A stretch of DNA of 41,647 bases from Orenia metallireducens (GTDB lineage Bacteria; Bacillota; Halanaerobiia; Halobacteroidales; Halobacteroidaceae), in assembly GCF_003001995.1 (NCBI RefSeq), contig NZ_PVNB01000034.1, forward strand, positions 1 through 41,647. The letters are read 5' to 3'. Made by a program: the position numbers and the translations under genes. The notes beneath the pieces are model-generated. The model worked only from the letters and a program-made list of their open reading frames with translations. It was not told the DNA's origin and did no database searches. Positions 16,749-24,811 of this stretch are shown here, piece by piece (within the stretch, counting starts at the first letter, position 1; every line of letters starts with the position of its first letter).

Positions 16749-19565
16749 TTACTTCACTAAGCTGTTTACTTTCTCAGCAGATAGAGACTTATTGTAGATA
16801 CGTAAATCATCTATCATTCCTTTAAATGGAGTATCCCACCAGTTAACTCCTAAAGTAAATAGAGTTTTTGCATTAGTAAAGACATTAGGGAAATCTTGAC
16901 CTGCAAACCTCTGCTCTCCATTTACATATACCTTAATATCACCTTCATCAACAGTAATAGCGATATGGCTCCATTTCTTTGCATCAATAGTCATACCTGT
17001 AACAGCATCATACCAATCTTCTCCAGACCAGAGCATAGTCTCTTCAGCAGGACCATTAGGTACAAAGCTGAACCATTGATTAGCTGCCTGAGCTCCAAAG
17101 AAGGTTGTCGTAAATTGAGTAATCTTCTTAGGATTTAACCAGAAAGCTACACTATAATTATTGTCTCTAATTAGACCATCTGCTAAACGAATACCAGATT
17201 TACCATTAAAGACAGCAGCTTCTCCTTTGATACCTTCACTATAGTCTATTGATCCCCCATTTTTAGCAGTGATTTTATTACCAATCACTTTACCTTGCTC
17301 AAAATTACCAGTTGTATCCTCTAAATTCTCATCAAAGGTATAATGAGCTACTAAACCATCCTCATCAGCAACAGGTTCCTTGGCTACTACTTCTTCTTTT
17401 GCTTTAACCTTTACATCACCTGGAAGTTGACTTCCCCAAATAGAGATTCCTTCATCAGATAAAGCACTAAAGGTCATTACATACTCTTTTAATCCATCAT
17501 CCCACTGCTTTAAGAAGACTCCGTAGTAAGTGTCACCATCAATAGTTATATTAACTTGATAGTCACCAACCTTCTCCCAAGTTCCTTCAACTGCTCCAGA
17601 GATAGTACCATCAGCATTAAGCTTGATATTCTCTGATAGATGGATATCTCCACCTGAAACTCCAAAGGTTGATTGAATATCGTTCTGATGATTAATATAT
17701 TGATATACACCTAAGACTTCTTCCTTTGAATATGCTTCTACAGTCTCTCCAGCATAACGGTGAGGAACAATTACTGGCCATCCTTTAGAGTTCATTAGAA
17801 GCTGATGTACTCTTAAGCTATGCATCTCTCCCATTTCTGGAAAACGAGTATGGAAGATAATAAACATTTTATCAAGCTCTTCATCATAATAAGCTGCATT
17901 ATGTCCAGGAGATAGATAACCTAGATCTGATTCAACAAATTTGAAGTTACCAACTAATTTAGCCCCATAAGGCTCAGCATTTCTCCAGTTACGTCCATCA
18001 ATACCCTTTTTGATAAAGTCAACCATATCATTTCCTTGTGGATCTGTATAAGGTCCATCAGGGTTTTTAGAACGCATTACTCTAATATTATATCCTCCAT
18101 CAGAAGCTAGAGTTCCAAAGGAAACGAATAGATAATAATATCCTGTCTCTTCACTATATTGAATTTGAGGTCCTTCCATTGGCATATGATTTCCACCAGC
18201 AAGCCTCTTACCATACCCTTGCCCTGGCTTAGGATAACCAGTCTTAGGATCCATCTCTAAGATATACATTCCTCCAGAATAAGAACCATAGTCCATCCAT
18301 AACTTACCGTCAGCATCAAAGAAGACATGAGGATCAATTACACCAGGATGGATAGAATTATCATACTTCTCTCCTGCCTCTTCACTGTACTCTCCATTCT
18401 CATACTTCTTAATTAACATACCTTGATACTTATAAGGTCCTTCTATATCATCAGCAATAGCTAAGGCAATAGCTGATCTAGGAGACTCCCAATGAGCTGT
18501 ACTAAAGTACATATAGTACTTACCATTAAGCTTTAGTATACTTTTAGCCCAAGTAGTTTCAGCATCTGGCTCTGGCCACTCTAAAGCCTCTTTAAATTCT
18601 TTTTCTACATTAGGTACAACAGGATTACTGTTACTCCAACCATTACCTACAGCTTCCCACTTCATTAAATCCTTAGATTTAGCAACACCTAAATGAGAAC
18701 CAAAGACATAATAAGTCCCATTCTCCTTAACCATCATTGGGTCATGGACTGCTACATTTCTAAATTGTGGTCCTTTGATAACTATCTCCTTAGCTCCATC
18801 AGCAAGCTCTTTTACTTTATCTGCTGAGATAGCTTGATTATAGATACGTAAATCATCAATCATACCCTTAAAAGGAGTATCCCAATAGTTAACTCCTAGT
18901 GCAAAGACACTATCTTCATCAGTAAAGATATCAGGGAAACCTGCATCAGAAAATCTCTCTTGTCCATTAAGATAAATGTTAAGCTTACCATTGTCTACTG
19001 TAAAAGCTACATGGACCCATTCTTGTTTGGCTATCTTCATATAAGTACTACCATCATACCAAGGGTCATTTCCAGACCAAAGCATAGTCTCTTCACCTGG
19101 CCCTGATGGTACAAAACTGATCCATTTCTGTTTATCTGACTCATCAACTGAACCAGCAAAAAAAGTTGTTGTAAAGGCTGTGATCTCTTCAGGCTTTAAC
19201 CAAAAGGATACACTATAACTGTTATCTGTAATCAATCCCTTTGATAAGCGAAGACCTGACTTACCATCAAATATAGCAGCTTGACCTCTCATCCCTTCAC
19301 CATAGGTAATTGAGCCACCACGCTTAGCATCAATCCGCTTACCAACAATCTTAGCTTCTCCAAAATTATCAAGTTCATCTACTAAACTTTCATTAAAAGT
19401 ATAATGAGCAATCAAACCATCCTCATTAGCAACAGGTTCTTTATAATCACCTGGCTCTTCTACTGGCTCAGATGACATAGCAAGTACATTTGTAGATGAT
19501 ACAATTGCTAACAATAACATCATCGGTACTACAAGTGATAGTATAGACTTCAATCTTTTTCTCAT
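16749..19565 (-). CDS. secreted LamG-GH43-LamG arabinanase (GH43-D)
   Basis: 938 residues: signal peptide 1-29 (ending TNVLA), LamG about 46-258, GH43 about 268-625, the C-terminal beta-barrel domain of the Abn2-type arabinanases about 630-715, and a second LamG about 728-938. The triad is Asp275 (VHDP), Asp411 (VIDPH) and Glu464 (PMEG), with the GHN motif near 560. Where most GH43 enzymes and paralogues B and C have WAPD, this one reads TTWAKS. Its catalytic part pairs with GH43-A, but its first LamG is closer to that of GH43-B (shared QKWIS, SGNDPWYD, DEDSVFAL). The ATG at 19565 has GGAGG upstream. It is the fourth and last of the array in transcription order. Confidence 0.92.
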   Translation of the reverse strand: MRKRLKSILSLVVPMMLLLAIVSSTNVLAMSSEPVEEPGDYKEPVANEDGLIAHYTFNESLVDELDNFGEAKIVGKRIDAKRGGSITYGEGMRGQAAIFDGKSGLRLSKGLITDNSYSVSFWLKPEEITAFTTTFFAGSVDESDKQKWISFVPSGPGEETMLWSGNDPWYDGSTYMKIAKQEWVHVAFTVDNGKLNIYLNGQERFSDAGFPDIFTDEDSVFALGVNYWDTPFKGMIDDLRIYNQAISADKVKELADGAKEIVIKGPQFRNVAVHDPMMVKENGTYYVFGSHLGVAKSKDLMKWEAVGNGWSNSNPVVPNVEKEFKEALEWPEPDAETTWAKSILKLNGKYYMYFSTAHWESPRSAIALAIADDIEGPYKYQGMLIKKYENGEYSEEAGEKYDNSIHPGVIDPHVFFDADGKLWMDYGSYSGGMYILEMDPKTGYPKPGQGYGKRLAGGNHMPMEGPQIQYSEETGYYYLFVSFGTLASDGGYNIRVMRSKNPDGPYTDPQGNDMVDFIKKGIDGRNWRNAEPYGAKLVGNFKFVESDLGYLSPGHNAAYYDEELDKMFIIFHTRFPEMGEMHSLRVHQLLMNSKGWPVIVPHRYAGETVEAYSKEEVLGVYQYINHQNDIQSTFGVSGGDIHLSENIKLNADGTISGAVEGTWEKVGDYQVNITIDGDTYYGVFLKQWDDGLKEYVMTFSALSDEGISIWGSQLPGDVKVKAKEEVVAKEPVADEDGLVAHYTFDENLEDTTGNFEQGKVIGNKITAKNGGSIDYSEGIKGEAAVFNGKSGIRLADGLIRDNNYSVAFWLNPKKITQFTTTFFGAQAANQWFSFVPNGPAEETMLWSGEDWYDAVTGMTIDAKKWSHIAITVDEGDIKVYVNGEQRFAGQDFPNVFTNAKTLFTLGVNWWDTPFKGMIDDLRIYNKSLSAEKVNSLVK

Positions 19566-19614
19566 ATTTCTTCCTCCCTTTCAATACTTTAAATTTTATT
19601 ATAGTAAAATTCAA

Positions 19615-19639
19615 GAGGTTATTTTAGAAAAATAATCTC
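19615..19639 (-). other. small intercistronic hairpin before GH43-D
   Basis: GAGGTTATTTT pairs with AAAATAATCTC with one mismatch and a three-base loop; on the minus strand TTGAATTTTA follows. It could be a weak terminator or an mRNA-stabilising structure. Confidence 0.4.
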
Positions 19640-19703
19640 ATAATAATCCCCCTAAATTCATTAACCTTTATAATCAATTCAACAATTAATATTGTTCATT
19701 AGT

Positions 19704-22076
19704 TTACTCTACAATCTGACTTCCCCAGATTGAAACTCCCTCTGCAGATAACGCAGTAAAGGTCATTACATTCTGCTTATTTGCTTCATCCCATTGTCGC
19801 AAGAAAACACCATTATAAGTTACGCCATCTATTGTCAACTTAACATCATGGTCTCCATTAAGTTCCCAGCTACCACTAGCATTTCCAAAGATTGTTCCAT
19901 CCTCATTAAGCTCGATAATAATAGAATACTTTATATCAGCTGTAATATCTTTACCATGCTTAATAAACTTATATCTACCAGCTATATCCTCTACAGAATA
20001 TTCTTCGATAGTCTCTTCTGCATATCTGTGAGGAGCCACTACAGGCCAACCGTCACTATTTATGAACATCTGATGAACCCTAACTTGGTGTGCTTCACCT
20101 TGACCTGGGAATCTAGTGTGGAAGAAAATATAGTGCTTTCCACTTTCCTGATTATAATAAGCACTATTATGACCTGGCGATACATACCCCAAATGATCTG
20201 TTGCTGGCTCCATCTCTTCTTTAAGAAATACAAAATTCCCCATCAGTTTAATACCATAAGGTTCAATAGCCTCATCATCAAATGAAGTACCAGCTGGTCC
20301 ATGAGCATCAATCATCTCTTGACCCTTGGCATCATAATAAGGGCCATCAGGATTTTTAGAACGAGCAACTCTAATATTATAACCACCATCTGCAGCAAGA
20401 CCACCATAGCTTAGGAATAGATAATAATAATCTGACTCTGGACTATAGAGTACATAAGGAGCTTCAATCCTACTATGATTTCCTCCTAATAACTTCTTAC
20501 CATAGCCTTGGTCAGCATGAGGCTTACCTGTTGCTGGATCAAGCTCTAAAATAAAGATTCCACCTGAGTAAGAGCCATAGACCATCCACAGCTTCCCTTC
20601 CTTATCAAAGAAAACATCAGGGTCAACAGTATTTGGATGGATAGTAGCATCATAAATAGTCCCATCCTCACTAGTTTCATCCCACATTCCAGATTTTAAA
20701 AAGATACCTTTATCCTGATAAGGCCCTTCTACATTATCAGCTACAGCTAGACCAAGAGCAGACCTTGGAGAGCCACCTTCACACATATTATAGTACATAT
20801 AATACCTACCATCTTCGAGCTGAATCACGTCAGGTGCCCAAAGAGTCTCAGTCTGTGCCCAGTCAAGCCCTTCACTTAACTCTTCTGTCACATTTGGAAT
20901 CAAAGGGTTATTATCATGGACATGATCACTATACTGCTCCCAGTTAATTAAATCCTTAGAATAAGCAGAAGCTAAATGAGAACCAAAGACCCAATAAGTA
21001 CTATCAGCTTTAATTACTGAAGGGTCATGAACTGACACACCATTAGAGTCAATAGGTACTACAATATTATTTGATACTTCTAATTTAGAAGTCCCTTCAG
21101 CCAGCTTAGCTATCTTATCAGCAGATATAGCTGCATCATAGATACGTAAGTCATCTATCATCCCTTTAAAGGGATCATTCCAATAATTAACTCCCAAACT
21201 AAAGATAGAATCTTCACCAGTAAATACATCAGGAAAATCTCTACCTACAAACATTTCTTCCCCATTTAGATAGACCTTTACCGTGCCATTATCTACTGTA
21301 AAGGCTACATGGCTCCATTGATTTACAGGAATTATTAAAGGGGTATAGGCATTATACCAATTCTCTCCAGACCAGAGCATTGTATGAGCTTCTGTTGGAC
21401 CTTTTGGTACTAGACTAACCCATTGACTTGATTCCTTATCTGCCGGAATAGCTCCAAAGAAAGTTGTTGCTAAGTCTCTAATCTGGTCTGGTTTCAACCA
21501 AACAGAGACACTATAACTATTATCAGTAATTAGCTTATCTGGCAAACGAACACCAGACTTACCATCAAATACTGCAGCCTGCCCATTGATCCCCTTACTA
21601 TAAGTGATACTTCCACCACTTTCACCAATTGATGAACCAATTTCTGTACCTGCTGTAAAATTATCAGTTATATCTGCTAAACTAGCCTCAAAATTAAAAT
21701 GGGCTACTAAGCTATCAATCTCAGAATTAGATGCAAATGTATCAAAAGTTATTTTCTGATCTGTATCACCCATGATAACACTATTATTCTCTTCTTCAGC
21801 TCCAACTGTAGCAACGACTTCATAAGTACCTTCTGCTAATTTAAATTCAGCCACCGAAGCACTTTTACTAGCAATTGTTTTCCCATCTTTTTTAATAATG
21901 ATATCAGCTACTATCAAATGACCTTTATCATTTTGGATACTCACTGTTAAATTATTTGTACCTAATATTACATCTGCTTCATCACCACCACTACCACCAC
22001 TGCTACAAGCCCCTAAAATGTTAACAATCACTAGTAATAAAACAAGAATCAAAGACTTGTCTTTTGAAAAATTCAT
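19704..22076 (-). CDS. lipoprotein LamG-GH43 arabinanase (GH43-C)
   Basis: About 790 residues and the only lipid-anchored member of the array. The lipobox LGAC gives Cys24, followed by a Ser/Gly-rich linker. Residues about 42-112 are a small beta sandwich (LTVSIQNDKGHLIVADIIIKK) not present in the other three. LamG is at about 122-330, GH43 about 345-700, and the Abn2-type C-terminal domain follows to the end. The triad is Asp351, Asp486 and Glu538, with a normal WAPD motif near 413. The catalytic half is very close to GH43-B, whereas the LamG and linker are closest to GH43-A (PADxxxSSQW, SGENWY, AISADKIAKLAEG). A TTG three bases upstream is in frame; the ATG at 22076 is better spaced from GGAGGGG. 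Confidence 0.92.
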   Translation of the reverse strand: MNFSKDKSLILVLLLVIVNILGACSSGGSGGDEADVILGTNNLTVSIQNDKGHLIVADIIIKKDGKTIASKSASVAEFKLAEGTYEVVATVGAEEENNSVIMGDTDQKITFDTFASNSEIDSLVAHFNFEASLADITDNFTAGTEIGSSIGESGGSITYSKGINGQAAVFDGKSGVRLPDKLITDNSYSVSVWLKPDQIRDLATTFFGAIPADKESSQWVSLVPKGPTEAHTMLWSGENWYNAYTPLIIPVNQWSHVAFTVDNGTVKVYLNGEEMFVGRDFPDVFTGEDSIFSLGVNYWNDPFKGMIDDLRIYDAAISADKIAKLAEGTSKLEVSNNIVVPIDSNGVSVHDPSVIKADSTYWVFGSHLASAYSKDLINWEQYSDHVHDNNPLIPNVTEELSEGLDWAQTETLWAPDVIQLEDGRYYMYYNMCEGGSPRSALGLAVADNVEGPYQDKGIFLKSGMWDETSEDGTIYDATIHPNTVDPDVFFDKEGKLWMVYGSYSGGIFILELDPATGKPHADQGYGKKLLGGNHSRIEAPYVLYSPESDYYYLFLSYGGLAADGGYNIRVARSKNPDGPYYDAKGQEMIDAHGPAGTSFDDEAIEPYGIKLMGNFVFLKEEMEPATDHLGYVSPGHNSAYYNQESGKHYIFFHTRFPGQGEAHQVRVHQMFINSDGWPVVAPHRYAEETIEEYSVEDIAGRYKFIKHGKDITADIKYSIIIELNEDGTIFGNASGSWELNGDHDVKLTIDGVTYNGVFLRQWDEANKQNVMTFTALSAEGVSIWGSQIVE

Positions 22077-22162
22077 CAAACCCCTCCATCAGGATAGTAA
22101 TAATACCTCTTAATTTATAGTCATCCAGCTTTAGGTCGAAATTTAAAAATACCACTATAGAA

Positions 22163-22485
22163 GGATATTGTGACATTTTTATCTCAGTGTACAGTTTACA
22201 GTGTACGATTGAGAATTAAGGTCTTTAAAAGCGAAAAGAATTATTGTTTGAACGAAGCAATTATTATCAAGTAATTATAGTTACAGCATAATCTATGAAT
22301 TAGAAGTACTATATCTCTTAATTTCAATAAATTTTGATTGCGTAGTGAGTTTTAATTCTTTTCTAGACCTTTTGGTTACTTTTAGGGCAATGCTAAAAGT
22401 AACTCGGGAAAAAAGCTAATAAGCTTTCCCGAAAAATGTTTTAATAATTTTGCTCACTTTTTAAGAGCAAAAGTGTCACAATCCC
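22163..22485. mobile_element. non-coding MITE-like element, copy 4 (about 323 bp)
   Basis: The ends GGATATTGTGACATTTTT (22163-22180) and AAAAGTGTCACAATCC (22469-22484) are inverted copies of one another. The interior has no ORF. Near one end are two adjacent hairpins: GTTACTTTTAG/CTAAAAGTAAC, and CGGGAAA pairing with TTTCCCG. It is homologous along its length to copy 5 (39043-39368), which lies in the opposite orientation. It fills most of the gap between GH43-B and GH43-C and must be transcribed through if they form one operon. Confidence 0.7.
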
Positions 22486-22557
22486 CCCTAAAAATCGCTT
22501 ATCCACGAAAAATATTATCACTATTCCTTTGATGAATAATTTATCTATATAGATAAA

Positions 22558-24705
22558 TTATTCATCTAGATGGCTTCCCCAAATTGAAACTCCACCTTGA
22601 GATAAGGCACTAAAAGTCATTACATCTTCTTCCAAACCATCATCCCACTGTTCTAAGAATACACCATTATAAGTTGAACCATCTACTGTTAATTTAACAT
22701 TATAACCTTCACTAAGTTCCCAGTAACCATCAACCTCGCCAGAAATGGTACCATCCTCATTAAGCTTAATAATAACAGATTCTTTTATATCTGCTGTGAT
22801 ATCTTTACCATGATTAACAAGTTCATATTGACCAATAACATCCTCTACAGTATATTCTCCAATAGTCTCTTCTCTATATCTATGAGGCGCAACTACAAGC
22901 CAACCTTCACTATTTATAAACATCTGATGTACTCTAAGTTGATGACCTTCACCTTGACCTGGAAATCTAGTGTGGAAGAGAATGTAATGTTTTCCGCTTT
23001 CTTGATCATAATAAGCACTATTATGACCAGGTGATACATACCCTAACTCGTGCTTTGCTAGTTCTCCCAGTTGATGGTGGAATACAAAGTTACCCATTAA
23101 CTTAACACCATAAGGTGAGATAGCAGCATCATCAAAGAAGGTACCCCTTGAGCCATGAGAATCGATCATATCTTGGCCTTTCGCATCATAGTAAGGTCCA
23201 TCAGGATTCTTAGAACGGGCTATTCTAATATTATAACCACCATCAGCACCTAGTCCACCATAGCTTAAGAACAGATAATAATAATCTGCTTCTGGGCTAT
23301 ATAATATATAAGGTGCTTCAATTCTACTGTGATTTCCTCCTAATAGCTTCTTACCATAACCTTGATCAGCATAAGGCTTACCTGTTGTTGGGTCAAGTTC
23401 TAAAATAAAGATTCCTCCTGAGTAAGAACCATAAACCATCCGCAGCTTCCCTTCCTTATCATAGAAGACATCAGGGTCAACAGTATTTGGATGGATAGTA
23501 GCATCATAAATTTCACCATCTGCACCTGCTTCTCCCCACATTCCAGATTTTAAGAAGATGCCTTTATCCTGATAAGGACCTTCTATCTTATCTGATACAG
23601 CTAGACCAAGAGCTGATCTTGGAGAATCACCTTTGCACATATTATAGTACATGTAATACTTTCCATCTTCTAACTGAATTACATCAGGTGCCCAGAAAGT
23701 GTCAGTCTGTGCCCATTCAAGCCCTTCACTCATCTCTTCTGTCACATTTGGAATCAGTGGATTACCATTGTGGACATGATCACTATACTGTTTCCAGTTA
23801 ATTAAATCCTTAGAATAAGCAGAAGCTAAATGAGAACCAAAGACCCAATAAGTACCATCAGCCTTGATTACTGAAGGGTCATGAACCGATACACCATTAG
23901 GGTCTAATGGTACTTTAATCATATCTGGTGCTTCTAACTCAGCAGCTCCTTTAGCAAGCTCTGCTATTCTATTCTCATCTATAACCACATCATAAATACG
24001 TAATTCATCGATCATTCCTTTAAAAGGAGTATCCCAATAGTTAACCGCTAGAGCAAAAACAGAATCTTCATCAGTAAAGATATCAGGAAAATCTCTTCCT
24101 GCAAATAACTCTTTCCCATTTAGATATACCTTTACCTTGCCATTATCTACTGTAAAGGCTACATGAGTCCATTGCTTTTTAGGTATTGTTAAAGGAGTAT
24201 CGGCATCATACCATGGATCATTCCCAGACCAAAGCATTGTCCTACCTACTGGACCTTTTGGTTGAAGACTAATCCACTTTTGTCTACCAGTCTCTTCTTC
24301 ATTTATACCACCAAAAAAGGTTGTTGTAAAATCTGTAATTGCTCTAGGATTCAACCACATGGATACACTATAACTATTATCTGTAATCAATCCTTTAGGC
24401 AAGCGAACACCTGATTTACCATCAAATACAGCAGCTTGGTTTCTCATACCTTTACTATAAGTAATTGAACCGCTATCGTTACTAGTAACAAGCTTACCAA
24501 CAACTTCACCCTCTCCAAAATTACTGGTTGCATCTTTTAAATTTTTGTCAAAGGTATAATATGCTACTAAACCATCTTCATTAGCAACTGGTTCTATATA
24601 CTCAGTTTCTTCTACTGGCTTAGCTGACATAGCAAATACAACTGTAGAAGATACAACTGTTAATAATAATAGAAATGACAAGATCAGATTTATTTTCTTT
24701 CTCAC
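22558..24705 (-). CDS. secreted LamG-GH43 arabinanase (GH43-B)
   Basis: 715 residues: signal peptide 1-25 (ending TVVFA), LamG about 42-255, GH43 about 270-620, and the C-terminal beta-barrel domain about 630-715. The triad is Asp276 (VHDP), Asp410 (VDPD) and Glu463 (RIEAP), with WAPD at 338-341 and SPGHNS near 558. The expected role is endo-cleavage of alpha-1,5-arabinan outside the cytoplasm. It has a GTG start with AAAGGAGG seven bases upstream. The catalytic region is nearly interchangeable with GH43-C, while the mature N-terminus (EPVANEDGL) and the LamG track GH43-D. There is no second LamG. Confidence 0.93.
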   Translation of the reverse strand: MRKKINLILSFLLLLTVVSSTVVFAMSAKPVEETEYIEPVANEDGLVAYYTFDKNLKDATSNFGEGEVVGKLVTSNDSGSITYSKGMRNQAAVFDGKSGVRLPKGLITDNSYSVSMWLNPRAITDFTTTFFGGINEEETGRQKWISLQPKGPVGRTMLWSGNDPWYDADTPLTIPKKQWTHVAFTVDNGKVKVYLNGKELFAGRDFPDIFTDEDSVFALAVNYWDTPFKGMIDELRIYDVVIDENRIAELAKGAAELEAPDMIKVPLDPNGVSVHDPSVIKADGTYWVFGSHLASAYSKDLINWKQYSDHVHNGNPLIPNVTEEMSEGLEWAQTDTFWAPDVIQLEDGKYYMYYNMCKGDSPRSALGLAVSDKIEGPYQDKGIFLKSGMWGEAGADGEIYDATIHPNTVDPDVFYDKEGKLRMVYGSYSGGIFILELDPTTGKPYADQGYGKKLLGGNHSRIEAPYILYSPEADYYYLFLSYGGLGADGGYNIRIARSKNPDGPYYDAKGQDMIDSHGSRGTFFDDAAISPYGVKLMGNFVFHHQLGELAKHELGYVSPGHNSAYYDQESGKHYILFHTRFPGQGEGHQLRVHQMFINSEGWLVVAPHRYREETIGEYTVEDVIGQYELVNHGKDITADIKESVIIKLNEDGTISGEVDGYWELSEGYNVKLTVDGSTYNGVFLEQWDDGLEEDVMTFSALSQGGVSIWGSHLDE

Positions 24706-24742
24706 ATTAACTCCTCCTTTTAGATAGTTTAGTAATAAAAAT

Positions 24743-24789
24743 ATTTAGGAGGTTATTATAAAGATAGTTTAATAATAACCTCCCTAAAT
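24743..24789 (-). other. intercistronic hairpin between GH43-A and GH43-B
   Basis: ATTTAGGAGGTTATTA pairs with TAATAACCTCCCTAAAT with one extra base. On the minus strand it is followed by ATTTTTATT. It looks like a terminator and could lower expression of the genes behind GH43-A, or protect 3' ends after processing. Confidence 0.5.
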
Positions 24790-24811
24790 TAACACCTAGC
24801 AAAAATTATCT

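Noticed and set aside
19794-20285. 163-codon plus-strand reading frame inside GH43-C
   Set aside because: It lies wholly antisense to a strongly supported gene, has no ribosome site and no recognisable domain.
22163-22485. Insertion sequence with a transposase
   Set aside because: No open reading frame of useful length lies between the inverted ends; it is a non-coding element.
22558-24705. GH43-B as a truncated version of GH43-A/D lacking the second LamG
   Set aside because: GH43-C also lacks it, the catalytic domains of B and C form their own pair, and the stop follows a complete C-terminal barrel, so the shorter form looks genuine.
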